From contig DXMW01000031.1 in assembly GCA_019414045.1 (NCBI GenBank), positions 93,712 to 157,711 on the forward strand: a stretch of 64,000 nucleotides of DNA, written 5' to 3'. Both the position numbers and the translations under genes were made by a program. A model generated the notes under the pieces. It made no database searches and had not been told where the DNA came from. It worked only from the letters and a program-made list of their open reading frames with translations. This DNA is from Collinsella sp. (GTDB lineage: Bacteria > Actinomycetota > Coriobacteriia > Coriobacteriales > Coriobacteriaceae). Shown piece after piece: positions 1 through 6,494 of this stretch; position 1 is the stretch's first letter; every line of letters begins with the position of its first letter.

Positions 1-48
1 CGCACGGTACAGGCCGAGTTCAACCTCAAGAACCTATTCGCGAAATAG
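1..48 (+). CDS. C-terminal tail of a gene entering from the left edge
   Basis: The first 48 bases read in frame as fifteen codons ending ...NLKNLFAK and a TAG stop. This would be the end of a plus-strand gene that starts before the window. It is too short to identify, and a chance open frame cannot be excluded. Confidence 0.4.
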   Translation, partial: RTVQAEFNLKNLFAK

Positions 49-397
49 CAACGCCTGCGACAAACACTGCTTGCTCACGAGTGGCCTCGCAGCGGGAAAC
101 ACCGCAGCGGGGCCGCCCTACGTTCCACAGATAGATCTGCCATCACAAATTCTGAACCCTCATTTTGAACGATTTCGGCCAATTCCCGACACGTAATTCG
201 TTGTCGGATGGCGATGCATCGATATCAAATGTGCAGCAATTGAGTTTTTATATGCTATAGCTAAGCTGCGATAACATTGATTTTAGGCGTGCCAACCCAT
301 AATTGCGTCAAGCTTTTGGACAGCATTTGGTTAGGCCCCTAAAACGACTTTCCCACTCAGCGCCATCAACACGGCATTAGCTGACACGATATATACC
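49..397. other. Intergenic region without a recognised gene
   Basis: About 350 bases between the left-edge fragment and the DUF559-like gene. The stretch from about 150 to 300 is visibly richer in A and T than the neighbouring genes, as promoter regions often are. I see no confident -35/-10 pair, stem-loop with T tract or small gene with a ribosome-binding site. Confidence 0.5.
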
Positions 398-1588
398 ATG
401 AGTATCGTATTGTCACATACCACTGCAAAAGCGGTCTACCAGGCCGCGCATTCGGCGTCTGCGAAAGACACCGAGCCCTGTAACCCTGCCGCGATTTACG
501 GATCATGTCCCACCGGAACGCTCCTTGACGCAGCCGCAGAATGGTTCACCAAACACGATGTTTCCCTTGACGCAAATGATTGCCTCGAAGTAATGGTGTT
601 TGATCGCAGGAATGCGCGCTATGCAATGAACTGTCAATGCCACGTTTCGTCAAAACGATTCTCGAGCTCACGCTTTATAGAGCTCAAAGATGGCATCTTC
701 ATTGTTGGCGTTGAGCTTTGCGCACTTCAGGCCGCCACCTATCTCCCTTTTCGCGAACTGGTGGAGTACTACTTTGAATTGTGCGGCGCTTACTCCCTTG
801 GAACCGGCTCTTCCACCTCGTATAACGAGCGTTTCGCGCTCACCTCGACCGAAAGGTTAAAACAGTTCTTTAATTCCATTACCAGATGCGACGGTCTGGC
901 CCTTGCCCGAAAGGCGATCCAATGTGTGCGCGACGGATGCCGGTCTCCTATGGAAACGGCCTTTGTCATGATGCTAACGCTGCCCAAAAGCGAAGGAGGG
1001 CTTGGTATTAAGGGAATTGAGACCGATTACGAGGTGCAGGTCACCGCTGCCGCAAAGAATCTCACGAGACGCAAAAAGTTCTTTATGGATGCGTATCTAA
1101 AGAAATCTCGCACAGACATTGAATACAACGGGTTTTATCATGACGCGGAAGAAGACCGCGCCATCGATGAGGAGCGCAAGAATGCGCTTGCGTCCATGGG
1201 ATACGGAATCATCACCGTCAGTCGTTATTCCTTTATGCATGCCAGCGCTTTCGTTAGGGTCATGGAGGCGATCCAACGGAAAGAGGGCATACGTCCCTCG
1301 CGTCTGCCAAAAGACTTTCAAATCATGCAAGAGAACCTGAGACAGTTTGTGCTCAGAAGGTTTATAGAAGAGAAAAAGCGAATTCAGAAGCAGCTTCGCC
1401 AGGATTCCGAAGATCGTCAACGAATCGACCTCGAAAAAGCAACACTCGAAGGCATCACGCTGGATAACCCGACAATAAATGAAGTTCCGGCAATCGATGA
1501 CATGCAGACTGTCGAATCCGACAGCCCATCATTTGCCCAAATAAGCAGCCTCGCGCCCGAGGGCAGAATCTTCGGGGCCGGAGACTAG
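398..1588 (+). CDS. DUF559/Vsr-like PD-(D/E)XK nuclease-fold protein
   Basis: A 396-residue protein of unknown function. The middle of the protein carries the layout of DUF559-type proteins: SPMETAFVMML, then a G-rich loop, then FFMDAYL...DIEYNG followed by D..R..ALASMGY and a final strand IITVSR. In that family the Asp and the Glu of the (V/I)EY strand belong to a PD-(D/E)XK active site, so a nuclease or nuclease-derived role is inferred, not shown. The C-terminal third (about 300-396) is charged and probably helical. There is no clear ribosome-binding site before the ATG. Base composition is lower in G+C than the metal operon downstream, which suggests transfer. No partner gene is adjacent; abortive-infection or toxin roles reported for similar folds are only a possibility. 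Confidence 0.65.
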   Translation: MSIVLSHTTAKAVYQAAHSASAKDTEPCNPAAIYGSCPTGTLLDAAAEWFTKHDVSLDANDCLEVMVFDRRNARYAMNCQCHVSSKRFSSSRFIELKDGIFIVGVELCALQAATYLPFRELVEYYFELCGAYSLGTGSSTSYNERFALTSTERLKQFFNSITRCDGLALARKAIQCVRDGCRSPMETAFVMMLTLPKSEGGLGIKGIETDYEVQVTAAAKNLTRRKKFFMDAYLKKSRTDIEYNGFYHDAEEDRAIDEERKNALASMGYGIITVSRYSFMHASAFVRVMEAIQRKEGIRPSRLPKDFQIMQENLRQFVLRRFIEEKKRIQKQLRQDSEDRQRIDLEKATLEGITLDNPTINEVPAIDDMQTVESDSPSFAQISSLAPEGRIFGAGD

Positions 1589-1933
1589 GCCGGCTAACAA
1601 GGTGGGTACCCTAGCGACGTGCAAAATTGCGAGTATTCAGCAGGGTCGGGTGTCTATCACCCTCGAGTGGATCCAAATGTGGAGCGAAATCACTCTTGCG
1701 TGAGAGCGTTAGGCAACATTTGAGGAAGAACTCATCGGATTAACACCCTAAGATAACTCTTGAACTGCATTATATGACCTGCAATAAATTAGCGGACCCC
1801 CTATAGTTGCAGAATACTCCAATTTTTGCACGGCGCGGGGGCACCCACCCCGGCATCGGCTATCAAAACCGCTCACTCCGGGATCTCGTCCACTATACCC
1901 CATCATTTTGTGCAACGAATTACCTGAACGTCA
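1589..1933. other. Intergenic region upstream of the metal operon
   Basis: About 345 bases with no open frame that has a plausible ribosome-binding site. It separates the DUF559-like gene from the metal-efflux promoter. No terminator with a convincing stem and T tract was seen. Confidence 0.45.
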
Positions 1934-1961
1934 TTGACATATGAACATACACTCATATAAT
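1934..1961 (+). promoter_or_regulatory. Sigma-70-type promoter of the zinc/cadmium efflux operon
   Basis: A consensus TTGACA at 1934-1939 and TATAAT at 1956-1961 are separated by 16 bases, which predicts transcription starting near 1968, about 40 bases before the ArsR-family gene. The promoter is buried in the operator palindrome 1939-1960, so a bound repressor would directly block RNA polymerase. Confidence 0.8.
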
Positions 1962-1993
1962 CGGAAGTAAGTTATATGAGCGCATGTTCATAT
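1939..1993. promoter_or_regulatory. Double ArsR/SmtB operator
   Basis: Two 22-bp arms, 1939-1960 and 1972-1993, are inverted copies of each other with two mismatches and are separated by 11 bases. Each arm is also an imperfect palindrome of the form ATGARCR-N2-YRYTCAT, the classic SmtB/ArsR '7-2-7' operator. One arm covers the promoter spacer and -10, the other covers the transcription start. The same site recurs before the ATPase gene. Confidence 0.8.
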
Positions 1994-2007
1994 GAAAGGA
2001 TGTTGCA

Positions 2008-2373
2008 ATGAGCAGCCACGCTGATGAAACAAAGACTGGCATCGAGGCCACCGAGCCGATCGTCCCCACCACCTGCTCGCCCGAGGACCTTCCCGACGAG
2101 GAGCTGTTGTACGACCTGGCCGACCTGTTCAAGGTCTTCAGCGACACCACACGCATCAAGATTCTCTATGCCCTCATGGGCCGCGAGCTCTGCGTGGCCG
2201 ACATCGCCGAGGCGACCGCAACCTCGCAGTCGGCAGTATCGCACCAGCTGCGCACGCTTAAGCAGTCGCACCTGGTCAAGTTCCGCCGCGACGGCCGCAA
2301 CATTCTCTACTCGCTCGCCGACGATCACGTCTACACCATGCTTAACCAGGGCATGAGCCATATCTGCGAATAG
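2008..2373 (+). CDS. ArsR/SmtB-family zinc/cadmium-sensing repressor
   Basis: A 121-residue winged-helix repressor. The DNA-recognition helix is TSQSAVSHQLRTLKQ (about 72-86), followed by the wing FRRDGRNILYSL. The last helix has Asp105, His107, His118 and Glu121 with spacing D-x-H-x10-H-x2-E, identical to the alpha-5 zinc site of SmtB/CzrA-type sensors. This predicts Zn(II) (or Co/Cd) sensing. Cys23 and Cys62 could add an alpha-3N-type site as in CadC/ZiaR. It sits directly behind its own double operator and 63 bases before the metal chaperone gene, so autoregulated derepression by metal is expected. An ATG follows a GAAAGGATG ribosome-binding region. Confidence 0.9.
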   Translation: MSSHADETKTGIEATEPIVPTTCSPEDLPDEELLYDLADLFKVFSDTTRIKILYALMGRELCVADIAEATATSQSAVSHQLRTLKQSHLVKFRRDGRNILYSLADDHVYTMLNQGMSHICE

Positions 2374-2436
2374 CAATCACCCACGGTATCAGCGCGGCCG
2401 GCACCCAGACCGCTAACACAGGGAAAGGAACCCACC

Positions 2437-2655
2437 ATGAAAAAGCAGTTTAAGCTCGACGAGATCGATTGCGCCAACTGCGCGCGCGAGCTTCAGGACG
2501 AACTTGCCAAGCTCGAGGGCGTCAAGTCCGTTTCGGTCAACTTTATGACCCAGAAGCTGACGCTCGAGGCCGACGACGCCAAGTTCGACGAGGTCCTGGA
2601 CCGCGTCGTTGAGTTCACCGCCGACGCCGAGCCGGACTGCGAGATCATTCTCTAA
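2437..2655 (+). CDS. Free-standing heavy-metal-associated (HMA) domain metallochaperone
   Basis: A 72-residue ferredoxin-fold HMA domain with the metal-binding motif IDCANCA (Cys12, Cys15). The DCxxC form is typical of the N-terminal domains of CadA/ZntA-type pumps rather than the MxCxxC of copper chaperones. The following ATPase has no HMA domain of its own, so this gene probably supplies that module as a separate protein that delivers Zn(II)/Cd(II). A good GGGAAAGGA ribosome-binding site precedes the ATG. It lies in the same operon direction, between the sensor and the pump. Confidence 0.85.
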   Translation: MKKQFKLDEIDCANCARELQDELAKLEGVKSVSVNFMTQKLTLEADDAKFDEVLDRVVEFTADAEPDCEIIL

Positions 2656-2710
2656 CCCGCGCATACGTTGACCTGCGAGGCCGCGCTTGCCGCGGCCTTT
2701 GCTCGCGAAA

Positions 2711-2732
2711 TTATATGAGCAAGTGTTCATAC
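2711..2732. promoter_or_regulatory. Third ArsR/SmtB operator, before the ATPase gene
   Basis: The 16-bp core ATGAGCAAGTGTTCAT at 2715-2730 is a 7-2-7 imperfect palindrome and matches the right-hand arm of the operator at 1972-1993 in nearly every base, including the flanking TTAT. It lies 22 bases before the ATPase start. This suggests an internal promoter or roadblock, so the pump would be controlled separately by the same repressor. Confidence 0.75.
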
Positions 2733-2754
2733 ACTCAAATGGGAGGTTTGAATC

Positions 2755-4707
2755 ATGGCAGCCGCCGATCCCAAAAAGAAAAAGAAGAAGCGCAAGAAGA
2801 AAGAGTCCCTTGAGCACAAGCGCAACCGCATCCTGGTAGCACTGGGCGTTTTTGCCGTTGTTTATGCCCTCGACGAGCTCGGCGCCCTCACTATCGCATT
2901 TGGGGAGCCCGGCAACATCTACGCCAGCTTCGCGCTGTTCCTCGTGCCGTTTTTGATTGCCGGATACGACGTACTGCAAAAGGCATTCAATAACATCCGC
3001 CGCGGCAAGGCCTTCGACGAGAGTTTCCTTATGGCAGTCGCGACCATCGGCGCGTTTGCCATGGTGCTCTTCCCCGATACCGACCCGCACATGGCCGAAG
3101 GCGCCGCCGTCATGCTGTTCTACCAGGTCGGCGAGCTGTTCCAGGCATACGCTGTGGGCAAGAGCCGCAAGTCGATCAGTGCCATGATGGACATCGCGCC
3201 CGACTACGCTAACGTCGAGCAGCCCGACGGCACGCTCGAGCAAGTCTTCCCCGATGACATCGCCGTCGGCACCGTCATCGTCGTCAAGCCTGGCAAGCGC
3301 GTGCCCATCGACGGCATCATCGTCGAAGGCGAGACACAGCTCGATACCGCCGCCCTTACTGGCGAGTCAGTCCCCCGTCCGGCCAAAACCGGAGACGATA
3401 TCATCAGCGGTTGCATCAACATGACGGGCCTCATCCACGTGCGCACCACCAAGCCCTTTGGCGAGTCCACCGTCGCGCGCGTCCTGGAACTCGTGGAGAA
3501 TGCCAGCGAAAAGAAGGCGCGCACCGAGAACTTCATCACGCGCTTCGCCCGCGTCTACACGCCCGCCGTCACCGGCGCGGCCGCGGTACTCGCGCTCGGC
3601 GGCGGTTTGGTCACCGGCGCCTGGTCCGACTGGATCCTGCGCGGCCTGACCTTCCTGGTCGTCAGCTGCCCGTGTGCGCTCGTGATCAGCGTGCCGCTCA
3701 GTTTCTTTGGCGGCATCGGCGGCGCGTCCAAGCTGGGCGTTCTCATCAAGGGTTCCAACTACCTCGAGACGCTCGCCGATGTGGACACCGTCGTCTTTGA
3801 CAAGACGGGCACCCTCACCAACGGCACGTTCTCGGTCGTCGCGGTGCACCCCGAGGCAGGCTATACCGAGCAGTCGCTACTCGAGGTCGCAGCCCTCGCC
3901 GAGTCGTTCTCCGACCATCCCATCGCGCAGTCGGTGCGCACCGCCTTCCAGGGCGAGCTCGATCCCAAGCGCGTAAGCGACTCCGCCAACGACGCGGGCC
4001 ATGGCGTGACGGCGACTATCGACAGCAAACATGTCGTCGTCGGCAACGCCAAGATGCTTGCTGCGGCCGGCGTTGAAGCACCGGACTGCGAGGTTGTCGG
4101 CACGATCCTCCACGTGCTCGTTGACGGCGTGTACGCCGGCCACATCGTGATTGCAGACACCGTTAAGGCCGATGCGGAGCAAACGATTCGCGACCTGCAT
4201 GCCGCCGGTATCAACCGCACCGTCATGCTCACGGGCGACCGCGAGGAGGTTGCAGCGTCTGTGGCCAAGCAACTCGGTCTCGACGAGTTCCACGCGCAGC
4301 TCCTGCCGGGCGACAAGGTCGAGCGCGTTGAGGCGTTGCTCGCGGCCGAAAGTGGCAAGGGCAAGCTCGCCTTTGTCGGTGACGGCATCAACGACGCGCC
4401 TGTGCTTACGCGCGCCGATGTGGGCATTGCCATGGGCGCCATGGGCTCGGACGCCGCAATCGAGGCCGCCGACGTGGTGCTGATGGACGACAAGCCGTCC
4501 AACATTTCCCGCGCGATCCGCGTGGCGCGCAAGACCATGACGATTGTTTGGCAGAACATCATCTTTGCACTGGGCATTAAGCTGCTGATTCTGGTGCTTG
4601 CGGCACTGGGCATCGCCAATATGTGGTTTGCCGTCTTTGGCGACGTGGGCGTGGCGATCATCGCCATCCTGAACGCCATGCGCGCGATGGGTGTCAAGAA
4701 CCTGTAG
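2755..4707 (+). CDS. P1B-type zinc/cadmium-exporting ATPase (CadA/ZntA-like)
   Basis: A 650-residue membrane ATPase that exports divalent soft metals. The catalytic motifs are all present: TGES in the actuator domain, CPC (Cys305-Pro-Cys307) in the transport helix, the phosphorylation site DKTGTLT (Asp349), the SDHP motif with the P1B-specific His-Pro pair, and GDGINDAP near 542. An Asp in the last helices (FGDVGVA) matches the Zn/Cd/Pb subclass. The usual N-terminal HMA domain is replaced by a run of Lys/Arg (residues 5-25); the HMA module is encoded separately upstream. A GGGAGG ribosome-binding site and an SmtB-type operator precede the start. Confidence 0.92.
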   Translation: MAAADPKKKKKKRKKKESLEHKRNRILVALGVFAVVYALDELGALTIAFGEPGNIYASFALFLVPFLIAGYDVLQKAFNNIRRGKAFDESFLMAVATIGAFAMVLFPDTDPHMAEGAAVMLFYQVGELFQAYAVGKSRKSISAMMDIAPDYANVEQPDGTLEQVFPDDIAVGTVIVVKPGKRVPIDGIIVEGETQLDTAALTGESVPRPAKTGDDIISGCINMTGLIHVRTTKPFGESTVARVLELVENASEKKARTENFITRFARVYTPAVTGAAAVLALGGGLVTGAWSDWILRGLTFLVVSCPCALVISVPLSFFGGIGGASKLGVLIKGSNYLETLADVDTVVFDKTGTLTNGTFSVVAVHPEAGYTEQSLLEVAALAESFSDHPIAQSVRTAFQGELDPKRVSDSANDAGHGVTATIDSKHVVVGNAKMLAAAGVEAPDCEVVGTILHVLVDGVYAGHIVIADTVKADAEQTIRDLHAAGINRTVMLTGDREEVAASVAKQLGLDEFHAQLLPGDKVERVEALLAAESGKGKLAFVGDGINDAPVLTRADVGIAMGAMGSDAAIEAADVVLMDDKPSNISRAIRVARKTMTIVWQNIIFALGIKLLILVLAALGIANMWFAVFGDVGVAIIAILNAMRAMGVKNL

Positions 4708-4723
4708 CGCCTGTGGTCCCTCC

Positions 4724-4845
4724 GGCCGGGGCCGGGCTTGGTTTTGAAAACGTCCTCGCGCATGAGGCCCGTCTTTCCTGCTCCTGCGGAGCAACGGAAA
4801 GACGGGCCTCGCGGAATGTTTTCAAAACCAAGCCCGGCCCCGGCC
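4724..4845. repeat. 122-bp nested perfect palindrome after the efflux operon
   Basis: Three nested inverted repeats share one centre: 28-bp perfect arms at 4724-4751 and 4818-4845, 15-bp perfect arms at 4764-4778 and 4796-4810, and an inner GCTCC-TGC-GGAGC hairpin at 4780-4792. It begins 16 bases after the ATPase stop codon and could terminate or stabilise the transcript, but there is no T tract. The perfect outer arms also fit a palindromic mobile or REP-like element. Confidence 0.8.
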
Positions 4846-4937
4846 TGCGGTGACGTTGCTGGCGGTTCTTGGGCATCGCTTGCTGGCGGGGTTCCTTGTC
4901 TGAGTTGGACTTAGTTGATGGGGCTACTGGTCCCGGT

Positions 4938-4968
4938 CGCTGTCCCGCGCCTTTGGCGCGTGACAGCG
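4938..4968. repeat. Stem-loop in the 4846-5120 intergenic region
   Basis: CGCTGTC-C-CGCGCC-TTT-GGCGCG-T-GACAGCG forms a 13-bp stem with one mismatch and a three-base loop. No T tract follows on either strand. The rest of 4846-5120 shows no gene or promoter I can support. Confidence 0.5.
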
Positions 4969-5120
4969 CGCCTCTTTGGGAACGCAGAGATGGCTCAGCT
5001 GTGGTGGCGTCGCGCACCGATTGCTCCACTTTGGACTGCGTCGGACTCGCTGTTGTTCGAATCCCCTATCCCCTTTCGCTGGTTCGCGCTTTGCGTGAAC
5101 TCCGCGCCACTGTGGGTCAG

Positions 5121-5510
5121 TTAGGCTTCCGTTGTTGGACCCGCCACATCTTCCCGTCCCAGCATCGATCTTAGCTTCTCAAAGCTCTCCTCGCTCAGGC
5201 AGTGCTCCATGTGGCAGCCCTCTTGCGACGCCACCTCGGCCGATACGCCTGCATCCTCCAAAAGCCCCACGAAAAAGCAGTGGCGCTCCCACATTTGGCG
5301 CGCGACCTCCAGACCGCGCTCTGTCAGATGAACATCTCGTTTGCCCATTTCGACATAGCCGTTGCTTTCCAGCGTCGCCATGGCCTTGGAAACGCTCGCC
5401 TTGGTTACGCCGAGGTACTCCGCAACGTCGATCGAGCGCACGATGCCCTGACGTTCCGACAGAACGTAGATCGATTCGAGATAGTCTTCTCCGGATTCAC
5501 GTAGGGCCAT
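5121..5510 (-). CDS. DtxR/MntR-family metal-dependent repressor
   Basis: A 129-residue regulator taking the start at MALRESGEDYLE; a longer frame to 5558 exists but has no ribosome-binding site, whereas AAAGGCGG precedes 5510. The N-terminal winged helix (about 5-65) carries VRSIDVAEYLGVTKASVSKAMATLE. Metal ligands are recognisable: Asp9 and Glu12 (as in MntR), the His of WERHCFFVGLL, and the cluster EGCHMEH, where C-x2-E-H resembles the DtxR primary site. It lacks the C-terminal SH3 domain, like MntR. Iron or manganese response is inferred; the Cys ligand makes the metal uncertain. A possible binding site lies upstream. Confidence 0.85.
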   Translation of the reverse strand: MALRESGEDYLESIYVLSERQGIVRSIDVAEYLGVTKASVSKAMATLESNGYVEMGKRDVHLTERGLEVARQMWERHCFFVGLLEDAGVSAEVASQEGCHMEHCLSEESFEKLRSMLGREDVAGPTTEA

Positions 5511-5532
5511 GGGCCGCCTTTCGCTATGATTG

Positions 5533-5614
5533 CTAGTTAGCCTTTGGATACTTTTCACAGCTTACTTTACCGCAAAAGTTGCCCATGTCTTACTACTTTG
5601 CCTAAAAGTTAGCC
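5533..5614. promoter_or_regulatory. Candidate DtxR/MntR-type boxes upstream of the repressor gene
   Basis: AGTTAGCC occurs twice upstream of the divergent-facing start: in CTAGTTAGCCTTTGG (5533-5547) and in TTTGCCTAAAAGTTAGCC (ending at 5614). The GTTAGCCT core is half of the DtxR/IdeR consensus. Autoregulation is a guess from position and partial consensus only. Confidence 0.3.
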
Positions 5615-5646
5615 GTGTTTCACAAAACGTGCGGGACGAAAACAAA

Positions 5647-5709
5647 ATGGGGACGCCCCGCAAGGAGTGTCCCCAGGTGCCGGCAGATAAGGAACGTCCC
5701 CAAGTGCCG
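5647..5709. repeat. GTCCCC-type intergenic repeat
   Basis: Two units of the type AAGGARYGTCCCCARGTGCCG in tandem. The same unit recurs at 22481-22530, so it belongs to a dispersed short-repeat family in this genome. Confidence 0.6.
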
Positions 5710-5717
5710 AGCCGCAG

Positions 5718-6488
5718 CTATAACAGTCCAAAGTACTTCGCGGCGTTGTAGATGCCGTCGTCGTCCACGGCAGTCGTCACATAGGTCGCCGCGGCCTTCA
5801 CGGTATCCTGCGCGTTGCCCATGGCCACACTTGTGCCCACGGCCGAGAACATCGACAGGTCGTTCTCGCCGTCGCCAAAGGCAATCGCTTCACTCGCGTC
5901 GATGCCCAGGCGCTCCAGCGTCGCCGCCACACCCAGGTCCTTGCCGCCGTTGGCCGGAATAATGTCGCAGAACAGGTCGCACCAGCGCGTGGTGAGCGAA
6001 TGCGACACGGCATCGGTCACGATGTGCTCGTCAACTGGGTCAACAAAGGCACAGAACTGATAGACCGGCGCGTCAAAGGCATGCTCAAACGGCTCCTCGT
6101 GGTAGACGATTCCCGCGTTGCTGCCAGCCGTCACCACGCGCTCGGACAGGCGGTTCACAAACGAGTTCTCGCCCTGCATGCACAGTGAGTCGTAGCGCCC
6201 CTGCGCCACCTGGTCCACAATCACCGCAACGTCGTCCGGATCGATCGGGCAGCTGCGGTAAACCCCCTCGGAATCAAAACAGTGCTGGCCCGAAAGCGTA
6301 ATGTACGCATCCCAACCCAAATCGAACAGCCAATCCGGCATCTGGTAGGTCGGGCGACCCGTGGCGATTACGCACGCAATCCCCTGTTCGTGAAAGCTAT
6401 CGAGCACCCGCTGCGCCGACGCCGGAATCCGATGGGTCTTAAAGCTCAGCAACGTGCCGTCGATATCGAAAAACGCAGCCTTAATCAT
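5718..6488 (-). CDS. Cof-type HAD-superfamily sugar-phosphate phosphatase
   Basis: A 256-residue HAD hydrolase. Motif I is FFDIDGTLL (nucleophile Asp8, acid/base Asp10), motif II is VIATGR, and motifs III/IV are in the C-terminal half ending GDGENDLSMF, with the GDGxND loop typical of Cof/IIB phosphatases. The large C2-type cap lies between about 80 and 190. Substrates of this family are phosphosugars or flavin/pyridoxal phosphates and cannot be read from sequence. It lies six bases downstream of the ABC-F gene on the same strand and is probably co-transcribed. Confidence 0.9.
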   Translation of the reverse strand: MIKAAFFDIDGTLLSFKTHRIPASAQRVLDSFHEQGIACVIATGRPTYQMPDWLFDLGWDAYITLSGQHCFDSEGVYRSCPIDPDDVAVIVDQVAQGRYDSLCMQGENSFVNRLSERVVTAGSNAGIVYHEEPFEHAFDAPVYQFCAFVDPVDEHIVTDAVSHSLTTRWCDLFCDIIPANGGKDLGVAATLERLGIDASEAIAFGDGENDLSMFSAVGTSVAMGNAQDTVKAAATYVTTAVDDDGIYNAAKYFGLL

Positions 6489-6494
6489 CCTCGC

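Noticed and set aside
5040..5075. GTTCGAATCC, like a tRNA T-loop
   Set aside because: No acceptor, D or anticodon stems can be paired around it.
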